DNA from: Hyphomicrobiales bacterium
GTDB taxonomy: Bacteria; Pseudomonadota; Alphaproteobacteria; Rhizobiales; Beijerinckiaceae
Length of the DNA: 12,219 nucleotides
Assembly (NCBI GenBank): GCA_947374125.1
Contig: CANCAR010000068.1
Span: 1-12,219, forward strand
Direction of reading: 5' to 3'
Shown one piece after another: positions 1-7,537 of this stretch. The position numbers were made by a program, and so were the translations under genes. Under the pieces are notes generated by a model, which worked only from the letters and a program-made list of their open reading frames with translations, made no database searches and was not told the DNA's origin. Every line of letters starts with the position of its first letter. The stretch's first letter is position 1.

Positions 1-1
1 C

Positions 2-1486
2 AATGAAGCGCATGGCCGCGTCACCTTCTCGGACGTAGCAGGCGTTGACGAAGCCAAGGAAGATTTGGAAGAGATCGTCGAGTTTCTGCGCGATCCTCAG
101 AAATTTCAACGCTTAGGCGGTCGTATTCCACGCGGCGTCTTGCTCGTTGGCCCTCCCGGCACTGGTAAAACCTTGCTGGCACGCGCCATTGCTGGCGAAG
201 CCAACGTTCCGTTCTTCACGATTTCAGGTTCGGACTTCGTCGAAATGTTTGTCGGCGTTGGTGCAAGCCGTGTGCGCGACATGTTCGAACAAGCCAAAAA
301 GAATGCGCCTTGCATCATCTTTATTGACGAAATCGACGCGGTCGGTCGCCATCGTGGCGCAGGCCTCGGCGGTGGCAATGATGAGCGTGAACAGACGCTT
401 AACCAATTGCTCGTTGAAATGGACGGCTTTGAGGCCAATGAAGGCATTATCCTGATTGCGGCCACGAACCGCCCGGACGTGCTGGATCCTGCGCTCTTGC
501 GTCCGGGTCGTTTCGATCGCCAGATCGTGGTGCCTAATCCCGATGTTGTTGGCCGCGAGAAGATTTTGCGTGTGCATGTGCGCAAGGTTCCTCTGGCACC
601 TGATGTCGATCTCAAGACAGTTGCCCGTGGCACGCCGGGTTTCTCGGGCGCTGATCTGATGAACCTCGTCAACGAGGCGGCTTTGCTGGCGGCACGTCGT
701 GGCAAGCGCATCGTGACCATGAGCGAATTCGAAGACGCTAAGGACAAGGTGATGATGGGTGCGGAGCGCCGCACGCTTGTCATGACCGAGGACGAAAAGC
801 GCCTTACCGCTTATCACGAGGCAGGGCATGCCATCTGCGCCTTCAATGTGACGGCCACCGATCCGGTGCATAAAGCGACGATCATCCCGCGCGGCCGTGC
901 CCTTGGCATGGTGATGCAATTGCCAGAGCGCGACAAGCTCTCGATGAGCCTTGAGCAAATGACATCGCGTCTTGCCATTATGATGGGCGGTCGCGTGGCC
1001 GAAGAGCTGATCTTTGGCCATGAAAAGGGAACATCGGGTGCCGCATCTGACATCGAACAGGCCACGCGTTTAGCTCGGATGATGGTAACCAAATGGGGCT
1101 TCTCGCCAGAACTTGGCAATGTGTCCTATGGCGAAAATCAGGATGAAGTGTTCCTAGGCATGTCGGTCGCTCGTACGCAAAACGTGTCGGAGGCGACTTC
1201 TCAGAAGATTGATTCGGAAATTCGCCGCTTGGTCGAAACCGGCTATTCGGACGCAACGCGAATTCTGACCGATCGTAAAGACGATTTGGAAGCATTGGCG
1301 CAGGGTCTGCTTGAATATGAGACGCTATCGGGCGACGAAATCCGAGACCTACTCAAAGGCAAGCCGCCGGTACGCGACAATCAGGATGGCCCAACGGGGC
1401 GACCTTCGGCAGCGGTGCCTTCTTCCGGTAAGGGAAGGCCTCAGCAGGAGCCGGATGCCGGTATGGAGCCGCAACCGCTCGCCTAA
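2..1486 (+). CDS. ftsH: ATP-dependent zinc metalloprotease FtsH, 3' part
   Basis: FtsH is a membrane-anchored AAA+ protease that extracts and degrades membrane and short-lived cytosolic proteins. The reading frame is open from base 2, so the N-terminal membrane segments lie before the window; only the AAA+ and protease domains are seen. In order: Walker A GPPGTGKT (about 149-172), Walker B IIFIDEIDA (about 317-343), the second region of homology with LLRPGRFDRQ, and the zinc site HEAGH at 815-829. The probable third zinc ligand is the Asp of SGAASDIEQAT. The tail after about 1360 is Pro/Gly-rich and low in complexity, as in rhizobial FtsH proteins. TAA stop at 1484-1486, then a strong terminator. 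All catalytic motifs are intact. The family assignment is certain; only the true start is unseen. Confidence 0.97.
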   Translation, partial: NEAHGRVTFSDVAGVDEAKEDLEEIVEFLRDPQKFQRLGGRIPRGVLLVGPPGTGKTLLARAIAGEANVPFFTISGSDFVEMFVGVGASRVRDMFEQAKKNAPCIIFIDEIDAVGRHRGAGLGGGNDEREQTLNQLLVEMDGFEANEGIILIAATNRPDVLDPALLRPGRFDRQIVVPNPDVVGREKILRVHVRKVPLAPDVDLKTVARGTPGFSGADLMNLVNEAALLAARRGKRIVTMSEFEDAKDKVMMGAERRTLVMTEDEKRLTAYHEAGHAICAFNVTATDPVHKATIIPRGRALGMVMQLPERDKLSMSLEQMTSRLAIMMGGRVAEELIFGHEKGTSGAASDIEQATRLARMMVTKWGFSPELGNVSYGENQDEVFLGMSVARTQNVSEATSQKIDSEIRRLVETGYSDATRILTDRKDDLEALAQGLLEYETLSGDEIRDLLKGKPPVRDNQDGPTGRPSAAVPSSGKGRPQQEPDAGMEPQPLA

Positions 1487-1540
1487 CCGCCTTACCGCAT
1501 CTGGACCCTTGGTCACGGATGCTGGTATTTAACACCATGC

Positions 1541-1567
1541 AACGCCCGGCTTAGCCGGGCGTTTTTT
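1541..1567 (+). terminator. Rho-independent terminator of ftsH
   Basis: A perfect 10-bp stem (AACGCCCGGC / GCCGGGCGTT, 1541-1550 and 1554-1563) has a 3-base TTA loop and runs into TTTTTT at 1562-1567. It lies 55 bp after the ftsH stop, so it should separate ftsH from glmM transcription. Confidence 0.93.
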
Positions 1568-1634
1568 ATATTCAGGGTTTGTTCAGACGGATCGTGTTGA
1601 ATCAAACCGAAATATCAATTGACTAGGGCGTGGC

Positions 1635-1664
1635 TTGGCGAGTTGCCTGCTACGTCTGTAAAAT
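1635..1664 (+). promoter_or_regulatory. Possible glmM promoter
   Basis: TTGGCG (1635-1640) and TAAAAT (1659-1664) are 18 bp apart, about 30 bp before the glmM start. A promoter is expected here because a terminator precedes glmM. The match is moderate, and alphaproteobacterial promoters are loosely conserved, so other placements are possible. Confidence 0.35.
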
Positions 1665-1693
1665 ATGATTTATGATTAGCGGGGAAAGACTTC

Positions 1694-3037
1694 ATGGCGC
1701 GTAAATATTTCGGAACCGACGGCGTTCGCGGCAAGGCCAATAAGGTCATTACGCCCGATCTCGCGCTTCGCGTCGGCCAAGCGGCCGGCCTCGTTTTTCG
1801 CCGTGGCGAACATCGCAACCGCGTGGTGATTGGCAAGGATACGCGGCTGTCGGGCTATATGATTGAAACAGCGCTGGTGGCAGGCTTTACCTCGGTCGGT
1901 ATGGACGTGCTGCTTTTAGGGCCAATGCCCACACCTGCGGTTGCCATGTTGACGCGCTCGATGCGCGCCGATCTCGGCGTCATGATTTCCGCCTCGCATA
2001 ATGCCTATGAGGATAACGGTATTAAGCTGTTTGATCCCGATGGCTTTAAGCTTTCGGACGAAACCGAGCTTGAAATTGAAGCCTTGATCGACGGCAATCT
2101 GAATGAACGCCTCGCCGCGTCCGCTTCGCTCGGGCGCGCCAAGCGCATTGAGAGCGTGCACGCCCGCTACATCGAATTCGCCAAGCGCACACTGCCCCGC
2201 ACGATGGATCTCGACGGCCTCCGCATCGTGATTGATTGCGCCAATGGCGCCGCCTACAAGGTTGCGCCGGAGGCTTTGTGGGAGCTGGGTGCCGAAGTGT
2301 TCCCCATTGGCGTTGAGCCCGACGGCTTCAACATCAACCGTGATGTCGGTTCCACCTCGCCGGATGCCGTGATCCGCAAAGTCCGCGAAATGCGCGCCGA
2401 TATCGGCATCGCACTGGATGGAGACGCGGATCGTGTCATCATCGTCGATGAAAAGGGCCAGATTGTTGATGGCGACCAACTGATGGCCGTGATTGCCAAA
2501 AGCTGGAAAGACGATGGCCGCCTCTCCAAGCAGGGTATTGTGGCCACCATCATGTCCAATCTCGGCCTCGAGCGCTATCTCACCGGCATCGGCCTGACCT
2601 TGGCCCGGACTGCGGTGGGCGACCGCTATGTGCTCGAACATATGCGCGAGCACGGCTATAATATTGGCGGCGAGCAATCGGGTCACATGATCTTGTCCGA
2701 TTATTCGACAACGGGCGACGGGTTGGTTGCAGCCCTGCAGGTGCTCGCAATGGTCAAGAAGCTCGAGCGTCCCGTGAGCGAGGTCTGCCATTTGTTCGAC
2801 CCGCTGCCACAAATCCTCAAAAACGTCCGTTATAAGAGCGGTCAACCCCTAAAAGACAAACGCGTCGTCGAGGCGATTGCCTCCTCAACCGCCGTTTTAG
2901 GCCAACACGGACGCCTCGTCATCCGCCCCTCCGGCACCGAACCCGTCATCCGCGTGATGGCGGAAGGCGATGACCGCACGCTGGTTGAGCAAGCGGTTGA
3001 CGATGTGGTCAGCGCATTGGGGCAGGTGGCGGCTTAG
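1694..3037 (+). CDS. glmM: Phosphoglucosamine mutase GlmM
   Basis: Converts glucosamine-6-phosphate to glucosamine-1-phosphate, the cytosolic step before GlmU in UDP-N-acetylglucosamine synthesis for peptidoglycan and lipopolysaccharide. The protein has 447 residues, full length for the family. Visible landmarks are the N-terminal RKYFGTDGVRG, the phosphoserine loop ISASHN with the phosphorylated Ser near residue 101, the magnesium loop DGDADR (242-247), the sugar-binding loop GGEQSGH (about 325-331), and the phosphate-binding RPSGTEPVIR (411-420). The ATG is supported by GGGGAAAG at 1681-1688, five bases upstream. ftsH-glmM adjacency is common in proteobacteria; here folP is absent between them and a terminator lies in the gap, so glmM probably has its own promoter. 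Confidence 0.97.
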   Translation: MARKYFGTDGVRGKANKVITPDLALRVGQAAGLVFRRGEHRNRVVIGKDTRLSGYMIETALVAGFTSVGMDVLLLGPMPTPAVAMLTRSMRADLGVMISASHNAYEDNGIKLFDPDGFKLSDETELEIEALIDGNLNERLAASASLGRAKRIESVHARYIEFAKRTLPRTMDLDGLRIVIDCANGAAYKVAPEALWELGAEVFPIGVEPDGFNINRDVGSTSPDAVIRKVREMRADIGIALDGDADRVIIVDEKGQIVDGDQLMAVIAKSWKDDGRLSKQGIVATIMSNLGLERYLTGIGLTLARTAVGDRYVLEHMREHGYNIGGEQSGHMILSDYSTTGDGLVAALQVLAMVKKLERPVSEVCHLFDPLPQILKNVRYKSGQPLKDKRVVEAIASSTAVLGQHGRLVIRPSGTEPVIRVMAEGDDRTLVEQAVDDVVSALGQVAA

Positions 3038-3072
3038 GGCTGTCACGCTTGTTCGTGTAATCGATGATGGTG

Positions 3073-3097
3073 GAGCCTGTCGGATGTGACAGGTCTC
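3073..3097 (+). terminator. Weak hairpin after glmM
   Basis: GAG-CCTGTC pairs with GACAGG-CTC around a GGATGT loop, with one bulged T at 3094. There is no T-run behind it, so it is not a classical terminator; it could be an attenuating or Rho-related hairpin. It is the only structure noticed between glmM and the higBA operator. Confidence 0.3.
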
Positions 3098-3142
3098 AAG
3101 CCGTTTTGATCCGTTAAAATCACCACTCAAAATTTTCGCTTC

Positions 3143-3172
3143 AATGTAAAGTGTATCGTTACACTTTACATT
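3143..3172 (+). promoter_or_regulatory. higBA palindromic operator
   Basis: A perfect 13-bp inverted repeat, AATGTAAAGTGTA and TACACTTTACATT, is separated by TCGT. It lies 24 bp before the preferred higB ATG. HigA antitoxins bind palindromes in their own promoter region and repress the operon, so this is the probable autoregulatory site. No convincing -35/-10 pair could be fixed, but the promoter is expected to overlap it. Confidence 0.75.
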
Positions 3173-3195
3173 TTATGGGTTGGGTGGTAGGGAAT

Positions 3196-3486
3196 ATGAA
3201 GTTTGGATCGGTTAGGCATAAGGGTTTGAAACGCTATATTGAGCGGGGCGATGTATCGGGATTGCCGCCGGTTTATGCGTCCAAACTTGCTGCGATGATA
3301 ACCCTTTTGGGTGCCATGAGACAGATTGAAGAGGTGATGGCCGTTGAAAAATGGCACATTCACCCGCTCACAGGGGATCGGAAAGGCGACTGGAGCTTCG
3401 CCGTTTCCCGAAACTGGCGATTGACCTTTCGTCTCGGCGAGGCGGACGGCGTTATTTACGATCTTGATTTTGAGGATTACCACTGA
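3196..3486 (+). CDS. higB: HigB-like RelE-family toxin
   Basis: A small basic protein of 96 residues, typical of ribosome-dependent mRNA endonuclease toxins of the RelE/HigB type. Family landmarks are the N-terminal SVRHKGLKRYIERGD, the central HPLTGDRKGDWSFAVS, the NWRLTFR strand and the ending DLDFEDYH. The ATG at 3196 is chosen because GGTAGGGA precedes it and alignment to the family begins here. A GTG in the same frame at 3151 lies inside the operator palindrome and is unlikely to be the start. higA follows after an 8-bp gap, giving the toxin-first order usual for higBA. The frame is intact and no key residue looks lost, so this is probably the only complete toxin-antitoxin pair in the window. 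Confidence 0.88.
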   Translation: MKFGSVRHKGLKRYIERGDVSGLPPVYASKLAAMITLLGAMRQIEEVMAVEKWHIHPLTGDRKGDWSFAVSRNWRLTFRLGEADGVIYDLDFEDYH

Positions 3487-3494
3487 GGTACGGT

Positions 3495-3815
3495 ATGATG
3501 GATAATGATGATATCGTCGAGATGAAAAGCCCATCCCATCCGGGCGCCGTGGTTCGAGAACTCTTGCTTGAACCTTATAACCTCAAGGTTACCGAAGCAG
3601 CCTTAGCGCTCGGCGTCACACGCCCTGCTTTGTCCGCCTTTTTAAACGAACGCTCGTCACTTTCACCCGATATGGCCATTCGCATCGAGAAGGCGTTTGG
3701 CTTAAAGCTCGAAACGCTGATGCGGATGCAAAATGCCTTTGACATCGCCGAGGCCCGCCGCCGCGCGGGCACGATCAAGGTCGAGCGCTATCGGGGTAAG
3801 GTGGCGCGTTCGTGA
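3495..3815 (+). CDS. higA: HigA-like XRE-family antitoxin
   Basis: A 106-residue antitoxin that should bind and neutralise HigB and repress the operon through the 3143-3172 palindrome. The start of the conserved part, HPGAVVRELLLEPYNL, is the usual HigA/VapI opening. The helix-turn-helix covers roughly residues 32-68, with VTEAALALGVTRPALSAF as its core, and the family ending IRIEKAFGLKLETLMRMQ follows. GAGG at 3485-3488 overlaps the higB stop and serves as the ribosome binding site; ATG at 3495 or 3498 are both possible. No terminator was found downstream, so higBA transcripts may run into the serC leader. Confidence 0.9.
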   Translation: MMDNDDIVEMKSPSHPGAVVRELLLEPYNLKVTEAALALGVTRPALSAFLNERSSLSPDMAIRIEKAFGLKLETLMRMQNAFDIAEARRRAGTIKVERYRGKVARS

Positions 3816-3834
3816 CGAATAGGCAGGAAAAATA

Positions 3835-3876
3835 ATCCCCATCCGAATCTTTCCATCCCCAATCCGACACTTTTCC
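3835..3876 (+). repeat. Imperfect tandem repeat upstream of serC
   Basis: Two adjacent copies, ATCCCCATCCGAATCTTTCC (3835-3854) and the 22-base 3855-3876 copy that begins ATCCCCAATCCGACAC, differ by small insertions and a few substitutions. They sit between higA and the serC leader. They could be a regulator binding site or simply a duplication; no known operator was recognised. Confidence 0.5.
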
Positions 3877-3877
3877 A

Positions 3878-3906
3878 TTGACGACCCACGCCCCCTCGCG
3901 TATCTC
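3878..3906 (+). promoter_or_regulatory. Candidate serC promoter
   Basis: TTGACG (3878-3883) and TATCTC (3901-3906) have ideal 17-bp spacing. If used, transcription would begin near 3913, after the 5' arm of the leader stem. That conflicts with the leader model, so either the real promoter is further upstream or the stem does not form in this transcript. Confidence 0.3.
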
Positions 3907-3961
3907 CATCGACGGGACACCTTTCCCCAACGAAAGGCGCCCATCTGTGAGGATGGAGATA
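3901..3961 (+). promoter_or_regulatory. serC leader RNA (structured 5' UTR)
   Basis: A perfect 10-bp pairing joins TATCTCCATC (3901-3910) to GATGGAGATA (3952-3961). It encloses GGG/CCC (3914-3916 with 3940-3942) and a 6-bp hairpin CCTTTC/GAAAGG (3920-3937). The 3' arm contains the serC ribosome binding site GGAG (3955-3958). Position and design agree with the serC leader described upstream of serC-serA operons in Alphaproteobacteria, whose last stem overlaps the ribosome binding site. A competing short hairpin, CCATC/GATGG (3941-3945 with 3952-3956), uses the same 3' arm, so two folds are possible. The ligand or trigger is not known to me. Confidence 0.72.
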
Positions 3962-3964
3962 ACG

Positions 3965-5137
3965 ATGACACAGACACGACCCGGCTTGCGTCCGGTTAAT
4001 GCGCAATTCTCTTCTGGCCCCTGCGCTAAGCGACCCGGCTGGACACCTGAGGCTCTCAAAAATGCCCCGCTTGGCCGTTCGCATCGCGCGAAGGCGGGTA
4101 AAGCCCGCTTAAAGCGCGCGATCGATCTGACCCGCGAGATTCTGCAAGTCCCCGCCGGGTACCGCATTGGCATTGTGCCCGCCTCCGATACCGGCGCCTA
4201 TGAGATGGCGATGTGGACCATGCTCGGCCAGCGCCCGGTCGATTGCGTCGCATGGGAGAGCTTCGGCGAAGGCTGGGTGAATGACGCGGTTAAGCAATTA
4301 AAGCTTAAAGACGCCCGCGTCATGCTCGCGCCTTATGGTGATTTGCCCGATCTCGCCGCCGTTAGCCCCGACCACGATGTTCTGTTTACTTGGAACGGCA
4401 CCACCTCCGGCGTGCGGGTGCCCAATGCCGACTGGATCAAGGCGGACCGCACAGGCCTCACCTTTTGCGATGCGACGTCCGCGGCCTTTGCGCAGGATCT
4501 CGATTGGCCGAAGCTCGATATTGTCACCTATTCCTGGCAAAAAGTGCTCGGTGGTGAGGCGGCGCATGGCATGCTGATCCTCTCGCCCCGCGCGGTCGAG
4601 CGGCTCGAGAGCTATACGCCCGTTTGGCCCTTGCCGAAGGTTTTCCGCCTCACCTCCGGCGGCAAGCTGATCGAAGGCATTTTTGCGGGCGAAACCATCA
4701 ACACGCCCTCCATGCTCTGCGTTGAGGATTATATCGACGCGCTTGAATGGGCGCAGTCGGTTGGAAGCCTCAAGGGCTTAGTGGCGCGCTGCGATGCCAA
4801 TGCCAAAGCGGTAGCTGATTTTGTGGCTGAGAAACCCTTTCTCGGCTTTCTTGCCAAGGATCCGGCCACGCGCTCGAACACCAGTGTCTGCCTCACCTTT
4901 GTTGACCCGGCGATTACCGCGCTCTCTTCGGACGCGCAGGCGGGCTTTGCCAAGGATGTTGCGGCCCTTTTAGAGAAAGAAGGCGTTGGCCTCGATCTAG
5001 GCTCCTATCGCGATGCTCCTCCGGGCTTGCGCATCTGGTGCGGGGCGACGGTTGAAACATCCGATGTTGCGGCGCTGATGCCGTGGATCGAGTGGGCCTA
5101 TGCCGCCGTTAAAGCCGGTCTCACCAAAGCCGCCTGA
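3965..5137 (+). CDS. serC: Phosphoserine aminotransferase SerC
   Basis: A PLP-dependent cytosolic enzyme that turns 3-phosphohydroxypyruvate and glutamate into phosphoserine, the second step of serine synthesis; it can also serve pyridoxal phosphate synthesis. At 390 residues it is the longer alphaproteobacterial type, with the characteristic opening FSSGPCAKRPGW followed by LGRSHRAK. The PLP lysine is K193 in YSWQKVLGGEAAHGM. The ATG at 3965 is chosen because GGAG lies six bases upstream and the family alignment starts here; an in-frame extension to a TTG at 3878 would translate the structured leader. serA follows 66 bp downstream with no terminator between them, so both are probably one transcript controlled by the leader. 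Confidence 0.96.
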   Translation: MTQTRPGLRPVNAQFSSGPCAKRPGWTPEALKNAPLGRSHRAKAGKARLKRAIDLTREILQVPAGYRIGIVPASDTGAYEMAMWTMLGQRPVDCVAWESFGEGWVNDAVKQLKLKDARVMLAPYGDLPDLAAVSPDHDVLFTWNGTTSGVRVPNADWIKADRTGLTFCDATSAAFAQDLDWPKLDIVTYSWQKVLGGEAAHGMLILSPRAVERLESYTPVWPLPKVFRLTSGGKLIEGIFAGETINTPSMLCVEDYIDALEWAQSVGSLKGLVARCDANAKAVADFVAEKPFLGFLAKDPATRSNTSVCLTFVDPAITALSSDAQAGFAKDVAALLEKEGVGLDLGSYRDAPPGLRIWCGATVETSDVAALMPWIEWAYAAVKAGLTKAA

Positions 5138-5203
5138 TCCTTTCCTTTTTCGTCACTCCTTTATGTTGAGCGCGCCTCGCGCATCCAAAGAAAGCTTTTC
5201 CCA

Positions 5204-6790
5204 ATGGCCCCTCGTGTCCTCATTTCCGATGCCCTCTCCCCCGCAGCCATCGCCATCTTCAAAGAGCGTGGCGTTGAGGTCGATTTTCAACCCGATCTTG
5301 GTAAAGACAAAGACAAGCTCGCCTCGATCATCGGCGAATATGACGGCCTAGCGATCCGCTCCGCCACCAAAGTCACTGAGAAGATATTGGCCAATGCCAC
5401 GCGGTTAAAGGTGATTGGCCGCGCGGGTATCGGCGTTGATAACGTTGATATTCCAGCGGCCACCGCCAAGGGCGTGATTGTGATGAATACGCCGTTCGGC
5501 AATTCCATCACCACGGCCGAACACGCTATTGCGTTGATGTTTGCGCTCGCCCGCCAAATTCCGGCGGCGGATGCTTCAACGCAGGCCGGAAAATGGGAAA
5601 AGAACCGCTTCATGGGTGTGGAGATTACCGGCAAAACGCTCGGCATTGTCGGCTGCGGCAATATTGGCGCGATTGTCGCCAACCGCGCCATCGGACTGCA
5701 GATGCGCGTGATCGCCTATGATCCGTTCTTATCTGCTGAGCGCGCAGTTGATTTGGGCGTTGAGAAGGTTGAACTTGAGGAATTATTGGCGCGCGCCGAA
5801 ATCATCACGCTCCACACGCCGTTAACCGCGCAGACCAAGAACATCCTCTCGGCAGACAATCTCGCCCGCACCAAAAAGGGCGTCCGCATCATCAATTGCG
5901 CCCGCGGCGGATTGGTGGATGAGCATGCGTTGCGTGCGCTGCTCGACACCGGCCATGTGGCCGGCGCGGCCTTTGACGTGTTTATCGAAGAGCCAGCAAC
6001 TTCCAATATTCTCTTCGGCCACCCGAACGTAATTTGCACGCCGCATTTGGGTGCTGCGACAACCGAAGCACAAGAAAATGTGGCGCTTCAGGTTGCCGAA
6101 CAAATGTCAGATTATCTCGTGCGCGGGGCGATCTCGAACGCGATCAATTTCCCCTCGATCACGGCGGAAGAAGCCCCCAAGCTAAAACCCTTCATCGCGC
6201 TCGCCGAGAAACTCGGCTCCTTTGCGGGGCAGCTTACCGATAGCGGCCTGAAAGAAGTCCGCATTACCTATCAAGGCGAAGTGGCGGGCCTCAAGATTAA
6301 GGCGTTGACCTCCTCCGCCATCGCAGGTTTACTCCGCCCCGCTTTGCAGGACGTGAACGTCGTTTCAGCCCCCGTGGTGGCGAAAGAGCGCGGCATTGTG
6401 ATTGAGGAAACGGTTCGCGAAGGCGAGGGCGATTACGAATCGCTGATCACGCTTGAAGTGATCACTGAAACGCTAACGCGTTCGGTATCGGGCACCGTGT
6501 TCAACGATGGCAAGCCGCGCATTATTGATATTAAGGGCATCAAGGTTGATGCCGAATTCGGGCCTTCAATGATTTATGTGACGAATGAGGACAAGCCCGG
6601 CTTCATCGGCCGATTTGCATCGCTCTTGGGTAACGCGGGCGTCAACATCGCCACCTTCGCCCTGGGCCGGGACGGGGAGGGCGGCTCAGCCATAGCGCTC
6701 GTCGAAATCGACGGCGCCGCACCGCCGCATATCTTGCAGGGTATCCAGCGTTTACCGGGGGTTAAGCAGGCGAGCGCGTTGGTGTTTTGA
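5204..6790 (+). CDS. serA: D-3-phosphoglycerate dehydrogenase SerA
   Basis: Catalyses the first step of serine synthesis, the NAD-dependent oxidation of 3-phosphoglycerate to phosphohydroxypyruvate, which is the SerC substrate. The 528 residues match the long form of the family. Domains in order: split substrate-binding domain; NAD-binding Rossmann fold with GIVGCGNIG (147-155) and D173 in the AYDPF strand; catalytic R234 in NCARGG, E263 in IEEPAT and H281 in TPHLGAAT; an intervening allosteric substrate-binding domain at about 315-450; and a C-terminal ACT domain at about 456-528, MIYVTNEDKPGFIGRF onward. Feedback inhibition by serine is plausible from the ACT domain. Only a weak AAAGAAAG ribosome site precedes the ATG, which fits translation as second gene of the operon. 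Confidence 0.97.
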   Translation: MAPRVLISDALSPAAIAIFKERGVEVDFQPDLGKDKDKLASIIGEYDGLAIRSATKVTEKILANATRLKVIGRAGIGVDNVDIPAATAKGVIVMNTPFGNSITTAEHAIALMFALARQIPAADASTQAGKWEKNRFMGVEITGKTLGIVGCGNIGAIVANRAIGLQMRVIAYDPFLSAERAVDLGVEKVELEELLARAEIITLHTPLTAQTKNILSADNLARTKKGVRIINCARGGLVDEHALRALLDTGHVAGAAFDVFIEEPATSNILFGHPNVICTPHLGAATTEAQENVALQVAEQMSDYLVRGAISNAINFPSITAEEAPKLKPFIALAEKLGSFAGQLTDSGLKEVRITYQGEVAGLKIKALTSSAIAGLLRPALQDVNVVSAPVVAKERGIVIEETVREGEGDYESLITLEVITETLTRSVSGTVFNDGKPRIIDIKGIKVDAEFGPSMIYVTNEDKPGFIGRFASLLGNAGVNIATFALGRDGEGGSAIALVEIDGAAPPHILQGIQRLPGVKQASALVF

Positions 6791-6802
6791 GTATGTGCAA
6801 CG

Positions 6803-6841
6803 AAAACGCCATGCTTTTTAGGCGTAGAAGCATGGCGTTTT
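6803..6841. terminator. Terminator-like inverted repeat after serA
   Basis: Perfect 14-bp arms, AAAACGCCATGCTT (6803-6816) and AAGCATGGCGTTTT (6828-6841), enclose an 11-base loop 12 bp after the serA stop. The right arm ends in TTTT and the left arm begins AAAA, so it could terminate in both directions. The T-run is short, which makes efficiency uncertain. Confidence 0.75.
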
Positions 6842-7537
6842 GACGGGGTGGTGCATGTGCGTAGACCAAAGACGATCTGGTAATTTTTGCATGACCTAAA
6901 ATCTTGACCGACTGAACGCCGGGTGAAACAGATCGGTCACCACCAAGATGAATTTGATCAGAACGGCCCGCGAGGGGCGCGTTAAGTTTTATCTTGTGGG
7001 CCATTCGAAAACGCACAGTTTCGCAAAATGATCTTTGCTATTATCGCTCGGAGATATTTGTCCTATTGGCTTCGTTCTGGAATTTGATGAGAGGGTGCAG
7101 GAGGTTACCGTTCATCAGCCCTATATTTTGCTAAAATAACGACCTTTGCGCTCCTAACACTCGCCTAATGACGCATTCAACTCAAAAAATAATTTATGAA
7201 AATATTGTTTAATTTATTGCCTCAAATGCGTTCGGCAGGAATGGCATCAAACCGTAAGCTTTTGTTTATGGCCATGGTTTTAACCATGGTCAAAGGCCTC
7301 GGCATAAATGCTCTCGATGAGACGTGCCTCCTCAACCTCCAGCCTTGCAAATTCATTCTGTCTGGCGCGCTGCGTCGACTTTTTTCTCACATCGGCCGCT
7401 CGAATCTTTCACGGGAAGGTCTTCTACCACTGCAAACAGGTCGTCAATCAACGCCCATTGAAGGCCCAAACCGGGTCGGTCACGGACTGTCACTAAAAAA
7501 GCTTCAATGACCGTCTGGGGCTAAACATTACCTCTAC
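6842..7537. other. Long gene-poor stretch with possible relics
   Basis: About 700 bp between the serA terminator and the abiE module show no convincing gene. Open frames at 6762-7016 (minus) and 7196-7510 (plus) have no ribosome binding site and no recognised motif. A palindrome, CCATGGTT-TT-AACCATGG, is at 7272-7289. Two overlapping short minus-strand frames at 7280-7520 are described separately as a possible remnant. The stretch looks more AT-rich than the genes around it, particularly at 7100-7210, and most likely marks the boundary between the core chromosome and the accessory region. Confidence 0.5.
7280..7520 (-). pseudogene. Possible frameshifted gene remnant
   Basis: On the minus strand one frame (7353-7520, 55 codons before the stop) reads a plausible sequence including VTVRDRPGLGLQWALIDDLF. 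A second frame (7280-7390) continues with 36 residues such as NEFARLEVEEARLIESIYAE, rich in Glu, Arg and Ala like a helical segment. The frames overlap, so one indel near 7355-7390 would join them. No family is recognised and no start site is visible. This could be the 3' end of a decayed gene or chance. Confidence 0.22.

Noticed and set aside
224..1021. 265-codon open frame antisense to ftsH
   Set aside because: It lies entirely inside ftsH and its composition is that of a reverse-strand shadow.
1916..2845. 309-codon open frame antisense to glmM
   Set aside because: It is a mirror of the glmM reading frame, with no ribosome site and no recognisable motif; glmM is certain on the other strand.
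3151..3195. GTG start for higB
   Set aside because: It lies inside the operator palindrome and has no ribosome site; the ATG at 3196 has one and fits HigB length.
3878..3964. N-terminal extension of SerC from a TTG
   Set aside because: The extension would translate the structured leader, lacks a ribosome site, and is not part of the family's usual start.
7272..7289. CCATGGTT-TT-AACCATGG palindrome as terminator or operator
   Set aside because: No T-run and no real gene beside it; kept only as a note in the gene-poor stretch.
7196..7510. 104-codon plus-strand frame
   Set aside because: No ribosome site, no recognised motif, odd composition; it overlaps the more protein-like minus-strand frames.
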